This document shows positions 1 through 12,200 of a DNA stretch of 64,000 nt, in pieces. A program made the translations under genes and the position numbers. The stretch is from contig NC_064846.1 in assembly GCF_024166365.1 (NCBI RefSeq), positions 26,247,866 through 26,311,865 of the forward strand, given 5' to 3'. This DNA comes from Elephas maximus indicus (Eukaryota; Chordata; Mammalia; Proboscidea; Elephantidae). Below the pieces are notes generated by a model. The model was not told the origin of the DNA, searched no databases, and saw nothing but the letters and a program-made list of their open reading frames with translations. The number at the start of each line of letters is the position of its first letter. The stretch's first letter is position 1.

Positions 1-135
1 AAAATGAAATCATATTTTGGTATTATTTATGGTGGGAGATGGTAAAGTACTAGTTTTAAAAATATTCAGATGTTAGAATTAAGAGCAACTTCAGGTCCCA
101 GGATTTGTTTGGTAGAAATTTTTTTCTATAAACAG

Positions 136-267
136 AAAAAAGGAATACATCGTTGCCCAAAATGCAGACTGCAATTTTTGACATGCAAGGAGAAAACCGA
201 TCACAAGGCACAGCATCGGACATTTATAAAGCCAAAAGAACTGGAAGGATTGCCTCCTGGGACAAAA
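136..267 (+). CDS. ZNF280C: ZNF280C coding exon (first in window)
   Basis: 132 nt, phase 0 at both ends. Acceptor is a T-rich tract then AAACAG at 130-135; donor is GTGAGT at 268. It encodes [10 protein letters not shown] onward, with a C-X2-C-X12-H-X3-H finger, and ends at [10 protein letters not shown] longer open frame upstream of 136 is intron sequence. Confidence 0.92.
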
Positions 268-3200
268 GTGAGTTTCAGATTTGTTATATTTTAACATCTT
301 GTATGATAATAGAAATAAACTCCTGCCTGATTTTATCTCTTGAATAAATATTAAAAGTTAATTTCTGATTCTTACTGTGACTTTAATTTTAGGTTTTATC
401 ATATGCATGTTCAGAAAGAAAAACTTCTAACTGTTGTTTTTGAGTTCATTGGCATGTGATATGTTGGAGTGGTATTCCTTTGTAGTGAGTTGTCTAGATC
501 AACTGTAGACTGAGTCAATCAGTTGTTTCAATATTATATAGACTGTATTTGACCTATGCCAGTTGGCAGGGTATATGTCTGTGTCAGCTGCTAGACTATT
601 AGGTGTTTGAGATCAAGGGTCGTGTTTAATTTATCTTTGTGTCTCCAGCATCTGGCATTGTTATTTGAATGCCATAGGTTTGTTGAAGTTGATGTTACGG
701 AATCTACTCTTGAAGCAAGTTCTGCTCCTGGAATTAGCGTTGCTGTTTTAAGTGAGCAAACACATGTCTGACTAGACACTGATCATTGTAATTTCCTTTT
801 TCCTGTTTGTCTTATATCTGTTTTCTCTGACTTATTTATATAAAGTCAGCTCTCGAATATTTGCTCCAGTGGAGGGAAACAGAGGTATGAATAATCCAAA
901 ATGAAATAATCCCCAAACATTTATGTTTGGCTTTGAATGTGGGTATGCCCACTATTTGAATTAACTAAAACAATACTAGAGAAGTTACCAGTATCTGCAG
1001 TCCATTCATTCCATGCTGGCACTAGACATGCAGAACACTGAACAGTACAGTTCTCTCTCAAAACGTATCTAGGAAATGGTAGTACTAAGATTTAAGCTCA
1101 GGCCTCTTGACTCCTAGTCCAGCGCTTTTTGTATGATACCAAATGACATGCACTTTTTCATAGGACTTCCTTATAGGCTGCTCGTCAAGTACATGGGCCG
1201 AGGGGAGTATTATAGTCAAATGATTAAAAAGAATGTTTGTTAGGTGACTCTGTTTTCCATTATCAGTGATTGGATGTAATCAAACATTTTCTGAATACTA
1301 AATGCTAAATTTTATGTTAATTCCCTGTGAGGAAATTATGAATATTATTAAATGCCCCATGCTGTATGATGAATTTATGTCACCTCCCCCCTAACCATTG
1401 GAAGCACAAATCCTGCCTAATGAGCCCCTAGAAAGAGAAGATCACATTTATTGGATATCTGTTTATTTTATAGTTACCAAAGGTCAATGCAGGCCTTCTC
1501 AGAGTTATTTTTTCAGGCTTTGAGATGTAAATTTTTACCTCTATATTTGTGAAAGTTTTTAGTTATATCAAAGCATGAAAATATCCCATGGAATGTGCTC
1601 TTTTGATATTCATACAATTTGCATTAACTACTAATTATCCATTAATACCTGTGTTAACATATAATTGCTATCAATACAAAGCTGTAATATTAAAACCATA
1701 AATAAATGTCAAGGTAAATTTTATTTAATTCGTGGGACCAGACTTACCTGATTATAGTTTTTCATGGATAAGAATCAGCATGGGTCCAATCCCCCAAATG
1801 TGAAGATTAATCCAGTCCTCACTTTCCCATTTCTCAATCATTCTCACACCAGCCACCCACATGGCATATTGTCTGACCCTAGCCACCCAGAGCTAGGGCA
1901 GATCACACAGGTTAAAAGGACACCATCCTTCAGAGTGCCGAAACAGGCAGATGGCAGCCACAAGTTTGGAGAGTCCACATGACACCCTCACTTTCACCTG
2001 CTGGTTCCCCCTTCTCCTTTAAAAAAAAAAAAATCAGTAATTTACTGGAACAACTCACAGAACTCATAAAAAGCCCTGTACTTACAATTATAGATTTATA
2101 ATAATAAAAGGGTACAATTCAGGGTCATCATAAGGAAGAACTGCACAGGTGAGGTCTGGGAGGGTTCCCAACAAGGAGCTTCTGTGTCTCAAAGAGGGCC
2201 CGTCACCTTCCTTTACCAGTCGGGAAGCCCTGTGAGCCTTCATGTTCCGGGCTTTTATTGGCCAGCCCTGCATAATAGGCTGCATCATGCCTCCTGAGCC
2301 TAGTTGGTACCAGTTTCCCAGGTGAGTCTTTTCTAGTCTGACCAGCACCCGCTTGCCAGCACGAATCCTTAGGTGTGGCCTGGAAGTCCCAGACCGAGGC
2401 ACCCCAGTTACTCCAAGGGATATTTCTCAGGAACCAAGGATAAAGGCCTTTACTGTGGGTAAAGCTTTGTATTGCAGTGTTGTTTTTGTAACAGCTTTAT
2501 TGAAATATAATTCACATACCATACAATTTACTCATTTAAAGTGTACAATTCAATGATTTTTATCATATTTACAGAGCTGTGCAAATATCACTATCATCAA
2601 TTTTAGAACATTTTCATTACCTCCAAAGAAACCTCATACCCATTAGCAGTCACTCCCCACTTCCCCCTCCGCCAGCCCCTGGCAACCATTAATCTATAGT
2701 CTGTCTATATGGAATTGCCTTTTCTGGACATCGTATATTAATGGAATCAGGCAATATGTGGTCTTTGGAATTGATTTCTTAGCATAATGTTTTCAAGATT
2801 CATGCATATTGTAGCATATACATAAATACTTCATTCCTTTTTACGGCCAAATAATATTTCATTATATGGATATACCATATTTTGTTTGGAGCCCTCGTGG
2901 CACAGTGGTTAAGAGCGTAGGCTGCTAACCAAAAGGTTGGCAGTTCCAATCCTCCAGCCACTCCTTGGAAACTCTATGGGGTCAGTTACACTCTGTCTGT
3001 AGGATCGCTATGAGTTGGAATCGATTGGATGGCAACAGGTTTGGTTTTTGGTTTTGTAGTTTGTTTATCCAATTATCAACGGACATTTGGATTGTTTCCA
3101 CCTTTTGGCTATTATGAATAATGGCTGCTATGAATATTCATGTCCAAGTTTTTGTATGGACATAGATTTTTTATTTTTCTGGGTATATACCTAGGAGTGG

Positions 3201-6200
3201 AGTTGCTGGGTCATAATGGTAACTGTCATTTTGAGGAAATGCCCAACTGTTTTCCAAAGTGACTGTACCATTTTAGATTCCCACCAGCAGTGTCTAAGGC
3301 CATTTTCTCCACATCCTTGCCAACACTTAACTGTCTTTTTTATTGTAGACATCCTGTGGGTGTGAAATGATTGCTCATTGGGGTTTTGATTTGCATTTCC
3401 CTCATAACTAGTGATGTTGAGCATCTTTTCATGTGCTTATCGGCCATTTATCTTCTTTAAAGAAATGCCTAGTCAGATGCTTTGCACATTTTTAAATTGA
3501 GTTATAGTATTTTTATTAATTGAGCAGTAAGAGCTTTTTATACATTCTAGTCCCTTATCAGAGATATGATTTGCAAATATTTTCTTTCATTCTGTGGGTT
3601 GTCTTTTCACTTTCCTGATTGTGTCCTTTGAAGTATAAAAGTTTTCGATTTTTATGGAATTAAATTCATCTACTTTTCTTTAGTTGCTTGTATATTAGGT
3701 ATCATATTTAAGAAACCATTGCCTCACCCAAGGTCACAAAGTTTTCTTGTAACAGTTTTAGTTTTAGCTCCTACAATTTGGTCTTTGATTCATTTTGAGT
3801 TAATTTTTGTTTGTAATATGAAATAGGGGCTAACTTCATTCTTTTGCATATGGATATCCAGTTGCCCCAACACCATTTGTTGAAAAGACTGTTCTTTTTC
3901 CACTGAATTGTTTTGTCACCCTTATCAAAAATCAGTGGACCCTACATTCTCCAGTTTATTATTTAATAAAGTGATATTTTTAATACTAATGTGATGCTTA
4001 ATTTCCTAAAGTCATATATTACTTTCATTTCTATAGGTTACTATTCGAGCTTCACTTGGACCTCTACAGTCAAAACCATCAACTAATCTGGTTTCCAGTA
4101 GCACTCCGAGCACTTCTCTTCAGGTCTTACCTCCAAATTCTAAAACTAAAGCTGCTAAAAATACCACAAAATCTAATGCAAGTAAATCTAAGACAAGTAA
4201 ACCTCATGCAGCTACATCCACTGCAGTCACACCTAAAGCAAGTAAGGCAGGCAGAGTTGGATCTAAATGCAAACCACCAACCTTTTACAAGCAAAAGAAA
4301 CAGCGCAACAGAAAAAGTAAAATCAGCGCAGCTTTGAAGAACATAAGGTACTATCTTTTATTCCTAATAAACAATATTAATTTAATCTTAAGTATTTTTT
4401 TTTATTAAAAGTTTATTTTAATATAAATTTGCCGGGTCACAGAACCTCCTGCACATTCGTGTGATATCACTTACTTGGCATAAAGGCCGGGCAAATAATA
4501 AAAAGGTGTTTATTCTGTAATTGTCATCTATTACACTAACCTTATATCTACCTTTGCATTTATATCTTGGGATATTTGAATTGATTAATCTTTTTTTTTC
4601 CTATTCTAGCTTGTTCCCAAAGTAAATATTATAATTATTTATTGAAAAATATTTAAATATCCTGGCTTCAGTTAATAAAATGTTAATGCCATATGTTGTT
4701 GCCATTTTCTTTGTCTCCATAAGGTGTCTTCGGGGAATTCACAAGTGCATTGAGTGTCGTTCCAAAATAAAAGATTTTGCAAGCCACTTTTCTACATATG
4801 TCCACTGTAATATTTGCAAATACAGCAGTCACTGTAGCAAAGCTTTTGTAAATCACATGATGAGGTGAGTTAAACATGAAAATTGCCCATCAAAATCTTT
4901 CACTAAGGAAGTTTGTTTTTAGAAAACAAAGTTGTCCTATTAGAAGCCAGTTTGTCTCATCAAGCAGCTAAAATGGTCTAGCTGTAGGAAACTTGTAGTA
5001 TATCACCAAGTACTGTCTTTCACCATAGTAGCTTATGAAATTACTAGGACAAAAATGATAAGAACAGTTAGACTAATGAAATGAGAGTAGATTTGTTAGG
5101 GAAATTTGTTTTTTTGTGGGCATTTTTTTTCTTACAGGTCTTTCAAAAAATGATTATTTTCAAATATACACTTTAAATATTTCCAGTATTTTTATCAAGT
5201 AAATGCGTGTAACCACATGAGTGGTATCCTCTTCAAAGTACTTACTCTGAGAAACTCCAGGTTTTGCAATGATGTTAAGAACATTATTGGGTCAGAGTCC
5301 CTCTCTTTCACTCATTAATCTGTCCTTCCTTTCATCCGTCCATTCCTCTTTCAAGCCATCCGTCTTTACATTCATTCAGTGAAATGAGAGACTAAGGGAT
5401 ATTTTGATCATGATGCTACTGTTGGAATTCCTTTTCATACATTGATTCAAATTGATATTTGAGCACCTACCATGTACTGTATGCTAGGGAAAGCCTTCAG
5501 AGCCCACATTATTTCCTTTGGATCTCATTAGTAGGTGTTTATTCCTTCAGGATGTATTTTTTTTAATAACCAAAAATTGTTCCGATATAAATCTGATAAA
5601 TTGATTATTGAAATTAAGGTTGTTCCAGAAATAAGGTATAACCAAGAAAAATGATTTCTTACAGATCCTATCATAGCCTCTGTGTTACTTTCTGGTCATA
5701 ATCAGCTACCGCTTTCAAGGATTCGCCCACCTTTTTTGATGACTTCAGCATCTGTCTCAGGGGGGTTTTACCCCCTTGATGATCAGCCTGACCTCATGGT
5801 ACCTGATTTCTTTAGTACCAGCACTTCATATCCACCTGTAACTTGTTGTACCCCCTTTCTCACCACTGTCCCATTTTAACCTCATCTGCAGTACTCATTT
5901 ATTTTGAATTCGCATTCCCCCGTGACTTTCAGGGCCTTGATCCCTCTCCAGTCCAGCAGCACCCATCAAACTTTATAGTGAACCTCAGCCTCTAGGTTAT
6001 CTGTTTTGAATGCAGCTTTGTTTTGTCCTGGAGTCCTGCACATCCTTAGCCTTTATTCTAGGCCAATTCACGTTTTTGATCTTTCCTATACTCACTTCTA
6101 AACTACTAAGCTGTGCCTGATTTAATCAGCTCTGCATCCGTGATCCTTAACTATGATTGGGTCCTGCCTTTTTAATTTTTTTAATACTTCTTTATTTTAT

Positions 6201-9200
6201 CTCCATCATCTGTATAAACCTTTTTCAGTAACATCAAGAGTTTATTCTTGTCTCAGTTGTTAGCCTTGCTTATGACTCAATTTATCCTTTTCATCTTTCC
6301 CAAAGTTACCTTTTTTTCTAATTCATTTTTTTTTCTGTTACCTTCATCAGGACATTAATCTCAGAAAACAAACATCCCGTCTTCTCCATTCCCTCTACCT
6401 TCATTTCACCTCTGTCTCTACCACATTCTTTCTGCCTACAAATATTTTCAGGTATATTTTTTTTAGGATGAGGGAGATTTGCCTTTACTTATTTCCTTGT
6501 TTTCCTTTTACCACCAACATTTGTAAATAGCTTATTTGTCATTTCTTTACCCTTTGCAACTGGAATATCACCCCCATTTATCAGCTAAAACTGCCCCTTT
6601 AAAGGTTATTGGTCATGTCCTAATCACTAAATTTAAATGTGTGGTAAATGCAAGCTAGGACTAGTGCTTCTCAAAATTTAGCTTGCATAAGAATCACCTG
6701 AAAAGCTTGATTAAAAAGATTCCTGAAATATTTTGGAAAAGGGTAGCAATAATGAAGGCGCACAACATGAAAAATATAATTAGTGTTACTGAAGTTGTTG
6801 TATCGGCAAATGTTTGGTGTGTGTATTTTCACCACAGTAATGGAAAAAAAATTCCTGACTCCCACGACGAGGGATAGATCCAGTAGGTTTCCAGGTGGGG
6901 CCTGAGAATTTGCATTTCTAATAAGCTCCCAGGTGATGCTGATGCTGCCCGTCCATTTACCACACTTGTAGTAATACTGTGCTAGGCTAATCCTGGCTAA
7001 TCCTGCCTGGCTTTCTAATACGGGAAATCTTTCCTTATCCGTTTCAAAGGGGTGTAAAAGCCATTACCAGTCACTACAAAGTTTGGTTAGTGGTTTTCTG
7101 TTCTATACTTAGGGGAAGCATTGTTTTAACTTACGAGCTCTGCTTCCTTTAATTTGCTTTTTATAAAAGCCTCCTAGTAATTGTGGAGAACTCTTTAAGT
7201 GTTTGATTTTACAGATGGAAGACAATGGCATTTAGCTTGGGTAGTGTTTACTTCCAAAATCTTCCAGATACTCCCCCTTGCATGCACACACATACACAAA
7301 ACCATATTAAGGTAAGAAAGTGATTATTATTATTAAAAGTTTATATTATAGCATAATTATGTTATTCATAAATGTACAGCTTACTATAAAATTAATTTTT
7401 TTTGTCTGTCTCTCCAGCTGTCATAGCAACCATCCAAGTAAACGGTTTTGTATTTTTAAGAAAAAATCAGGACCTATCAGGTAACCACTTGATTTTTTTT
7501 CATCCTTTCTATTGAAAAATTAGAATAACTTTTTTAACCTAATATTGTGGTGCCTAGTTTGGAAATGTAAATGATTGCTACTGGATGTGACAGAATTCTG
7601 TTCATTATATCCTTAGACCAAAGGGAGTAAAATAGCCTGTCTGCTCTGGCTAAAGTTTGTTCTAGTGATGTCAGGCATTAAGATGAAATTTTCGTGTATT
7701 TGCATTCTAAAGAACAAAAATAAGGTTTTCTGACAATATTTGAATATTAAAAATATGATTAAGATACCTAATAAAGTGACTCCATCATCCATCAGCTTGT
7801 CATACTTGTGGTGGCTTGTGTGTCACTATAATGCTGAAAACTATATCAAACGCCAGTAGGGTCACCTATGGTGGACAGGTTTCGGCAGAGCTTCTAGACT
7901 AAGACAGACCAGGAAGAAAAGTCTGTCAGTCTACTTCTGAAAATTAGCCAATAAAAACCTTATGGCTCACAACAGAATGTTATCTGATACCGTGCTGGAA
8001 GATGGGGCCCCTAGGTTGGAAGGCACTCAAAATACACAGTGGCCACTATGATAGACTTGAGAATACCAACAATCATGACGATGGTGCAGGAATGGGCAAT
8101 GTTTTGTTCTTTTATACGTGGGAGTTGCCCTGAGTTGGAACTTGATGGCAACAAACAATGACATTAAAATGCCTGATACTTGTTCAGTTTTGAAGCAAAT
8201 TTATTAAACCACACTAATACTTGAAATCAATATATAGACTTCTTAATTCTTAGTTTTTTCTTTTTGAAGTAAAGAAAAGTACACAACTTGATTACTATGC
8301 AGAAAGAATTTTTGATGAGTAATAATTAATTTTGCTGGCACCACATATTTACCTCAATCCACTGAACATCGTTTTTTGACATTCTTCCTTTGTTTAGTTA
8401 TTTTGCTCATGTTGGCATTGCTACTTGAAATACTAGTTTCAAGATCTTTGTAGCACCAGGCTAAGACATAGATACAAGTTTAGCCAATACTCGTTTTGAT
8501 GCTTTAGGTTAGTGGAAAGGTGAAAGAGGGGATAATTTTATGTCTCAGGACCTTTGTATTTGTTATTCTCTCTGCCCGTGATACCTGTATGGTTAGCTCC
8601 CTCACCTCCTTCAGGTCTCTACTCCAGTGAGTGAGGCTTTCCTTGGCAACTCCATTTAAAATAGCATCCTTGGTGAGGAGTGAGCTTCTTGGATCAGGTG
8701 GACACTTGAGACTATGTTGGCATCTCCTGAATGGAGAGGAGATGAGAGGGTAGAGGGGGTTAGAAGCTGGTGAAATGGACACATAAAGAAAGACTGGAGC
8801 GGGCTGTCTTATTAGGGGGAGAGCAGTTGGGAGTGTGTAGCAAGGTGTATATAAGTTTTTGTGTGAGAGGCTGACTTGATTTGTAAACTTAAAGCACAGT
8901 AAAAAAATTTTTTAAAGTGTCCTTTTCCCTGTGTCCCACCCCCAGCACTCCCTATCTCCCATAAACTTTTTACTATCTAACATACTCTGTATTTTACTCT
9001 TACGTTTACTGTCTGTCTTTTCGCTATAATATGTGTTGTTCTGATATTTGTTTATGCCAGATATTTTCCAGGCATTGAATGGTGCCTGGCACATAGTAGG
9101 CACTGAGCAAATATTTGTTGAATAAATTAATGTATATGTTGAAAACAACATATGTGAATGATGGGCCCCACCTACAGTGTTGGACCAATAGCTCACAGCC

Positions 9201-12200
9201 AGAGAAAAGTTTTTTAAAATACGCTAGCTCTAGGGTTGCTACGAGTCAGAATCGACTCGACAGCAGTGGGTTTGGTTTTGGTTTTTTGGTTTAGTGCTAT
9301 TTTTAAAACATTACTAAATTCAAGAAATGAGAAAAGAATAAGCTATACTAGATGTATACTGAAAAGATCTTATAAGAATGAAGTCTTATTGTATTCTAAA
9401 GATGAGACTTTAATTTGAGTTTTACTGTACCTTATTGTTGTCAAGCTAAGTTACGTGCTTGGCTTTTAAATTAACTATATGATTTTAAAGACCTGAGAAA
9501 CCTTTTTTCAACTTGATTAGGTCTCAAATTTAAATTGAATATTGGTCAAATTTCTGTGTGTGAGACTTAGCATATTTATAATTCTTAAGAACAATTTTTT
9601 GTAATTACTGTTTTATTGGAATGAGATGTTCATTCTTTAGCTACTTATTGTGCGCCTATCATGTATAGAACAGTGTAGCAGGTCTTGTAAAGATGACAGT
9701 GATGAAGAAAAAGGCTTAGTACCAACCTTCAGGGAATGTATAGTTTGTTGGAGGGAAATAAGGCATGAACATAAATAACTGCAGTAATACAGGGAGGATT
9801 GTAATAAGTGCAGTGATAGTTATTGAAATCTAAAGGAAGAGAGTTTTCTACTGATAGGAAGAGGCACAAGGGTATTCTAGTTGGAAGAAATAATATGAAT
9901 AAAGGTACAGAAATGAAAAAGTAGAAGGCATACACAGGGAATGGCTAGCAGTAAAGTTTGGATGGAGCACAAAATCCATATAGCACAATAATAAGATGGG
10001 AAGTCTGAGGGAATGAAAACTTTTTGAGCTTAGATCCAGATTGTGAAAGCCTTGAAAACAAGGCTAAGGAGTATGGACTTAATTTGGAAGGCATTTTTTA
10101 GGAAACCATCAATGTACTGAGTAGAATCAAGGGTATTGAAGGAAGATTGGTTTGAAGGAGGGGTATGAAAGGTGAGTTGTAGCTGCATGAGTCACATAGA
10201 CTAGTTAGGACTACTGTGGTAGTTACAAGATTTAATAAGGTCCTCAGTTGATGTGGAGCTGTGGTTGCACAGTGTGTAAGAGCTTGGCTGCTAACCAAAA
10301 GATCAGCAGTCAACTCAGCAGACATGGATTGGACTGCCAGTGGGTTGGAGAGAGATGCTGATGAGGAGTGAGCTACTTGCATCAGGTGGACACTTGAGAC
10401 TATGTTGGCATCTCCTGTCTGGAGGGGAGATGGGAGGGTAGAGGGGGTTAGAAACTGGCAAAGCTGTCATGAAAGGAGAGACTGGAAGGAGAGGGCGGGC
10501 TGACTCATTAGGGGGAGAGTAAGTGGGAGTATGTAGTAAGGTGTATATAAGTTTATGTGTGAGAGACTGACTTGATTTGTAAACTTTCACTTAAAGCACA
10601 ATAAAAATTTTTTTTTAATTTTTTACTAATGAAATCACCAGGAAAAACTTCTTTAAAAAAAAAAAAGGTCGGCCATTCGAACCCACCAGCAGCTCCTTGG
10701 AAACCCTATGGGGCAGTTCTGCTCTGTCCTGTAGGGTTGCTATGAGTCAGAATAGACTTGACAGGGATTTTTAGTTGAGATGGTGAAGTGATATTACATC
10801 TTGTTTTAGAACATGGGCTCTGGAATCAAAAAAACTCAGTTTGAAACCTGGTTCTGACACTTACCTGGTCCTGGCCTTGTCATATTCCTAAAACTGACCC
10901 TGCCCTTTATAAAAAGGTGATAATTATAGCACCCACCTCTTTGGGTTGTAAGATTTAGATATGTCAGAAGCCCTTAGCCTGGCACAGAGTAAGTGCTCAA
11001 TACATTGTTAGTATTATGAAATGTTTGAAATACTGAATGTTTCAAGGAAGAAGAGAGTCAGAGATAATTACAGTTCTGGGTCTCAGCTGTCAGGGTAAAT
11101 GGCATCCTAAGAGAAACCAGTCAGGAAGTTGATAATTCAGGAGTGGCAAGTGGAGGTTGTACCTGATTTTAGTTTTATGAAGGTCATTTTTGATGTGCAG
11201 TGTGACATCTAGATGTAAATACACAGCAGGCTGTTAGACTATAGTCTAAGATACGCTATTTGTTTTTATTCCTATACAGGTGAAATACTTAAAGTATGTG
11301 GTGCACTTCAAAGGCATATTTATGCTTTGTTAATAAACTTAATAATCACATTACATGATATATTATTAAAGCCTTCACACTTCTTTTCTAATTTTATCCT
11401 CACTTAAATAAGACACTAGATTGTAGGCTCCGTTAGAGCACAGACTGCCTTTTATTGTTCATCGTATCCATGATACCTGGTAGTACAGTGTGTATAAAGC
11501 AGGTCCTTAGTAAGTATATACTGAATGAATGAATGTTATATCTTTGTTTTGCAGATGGGCAAAAGCACAGAAAGACTGTGAGTTGCCCAAGTTATACAAG
11601 TTGTTAGTGGAGCCAAGACTAGGCTGTAGGTCTCTTGACTCCTCGCTTTTAGCAACCAATATGAGAAGGAACAGTTTATAGGCACAAATAATTTCTGTAA
11701 ATAAATGGTAGCATAATTTGGACATTAGCAATGGCATTTTTTAGATAATCATATCAGTTAACATCAGGTTTATATAACAAATAGGAAAATGATAGTCATG
11801 ACAAAGGAAATTACAAGTTATTACAGAGAAGAGTAATTATTGAACTTGTCTATGAATTTTTATAAAAGATAAAAACTTTCTACTGCTTTCTTTTTCCATA
11901 GGGGCATTACTCTAGTGTGCCTTAATTGTGACTTCCTAACTGATTCTTCTGGTTTAGATCTTATGGCTAAACACTTAAGTCAACGTAAAACTCATACTTG
12001 CCAAGTTATAAAAGAGAGTGGTATGTATATATAATTGTATTGCTTTGTATTTTTTATTTATTCGAATATATTTGATCAGCCACAATATAGGTTCTTTATT
12101 AAATTGAAAGTCTCACTAGTCATATATGCTGTTTTAAATGTAAAACTTTTCTTCTGATTTTAGTTTCTGAAAATACCTCAACTTCTGAACCCACTTCTAC

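Larger units (their letters stand above)
268..4036 (+). other. ZNF280C intron (LTR fragment, split L1)
   Basis: AT-rich intron. 268-1730 shows nothing I recognise beyond weak L2/MIR-like stretches. 1735-2450 resembles an old LTR in antisense (low confidence: 'ctggaacaactcacagaactc' block). 2476-3950 is antisense L1 interrupted by an AfroSINE. Confidence 0.6.
4865..11901 (+). other. ZNF280C introns 4865-7417 and 7481-11901
   Basis: 4865-6660 holds no element I can name. 6663-6985 is a MER5-type relic with an insert. 7795-8165 is an RTE-derived element. 8560-9140 is an L2 split by a retroposon. 9300-10250 shows nothing clear. 10251-10770 is an AfroSINE split by a retroposon, and 10805-11010 is a MIR. 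11020-11900 has only weak L2/MIR-like segments. Confidence 0.6.

Noticed and set aside
10315-10590. Recurrent minus-strand frames with a similar peptide (also at 24631, 26265 and 59234)
   Set aside because: They look like a protein family but are shadows of the same R1 retroposon read in antisense.
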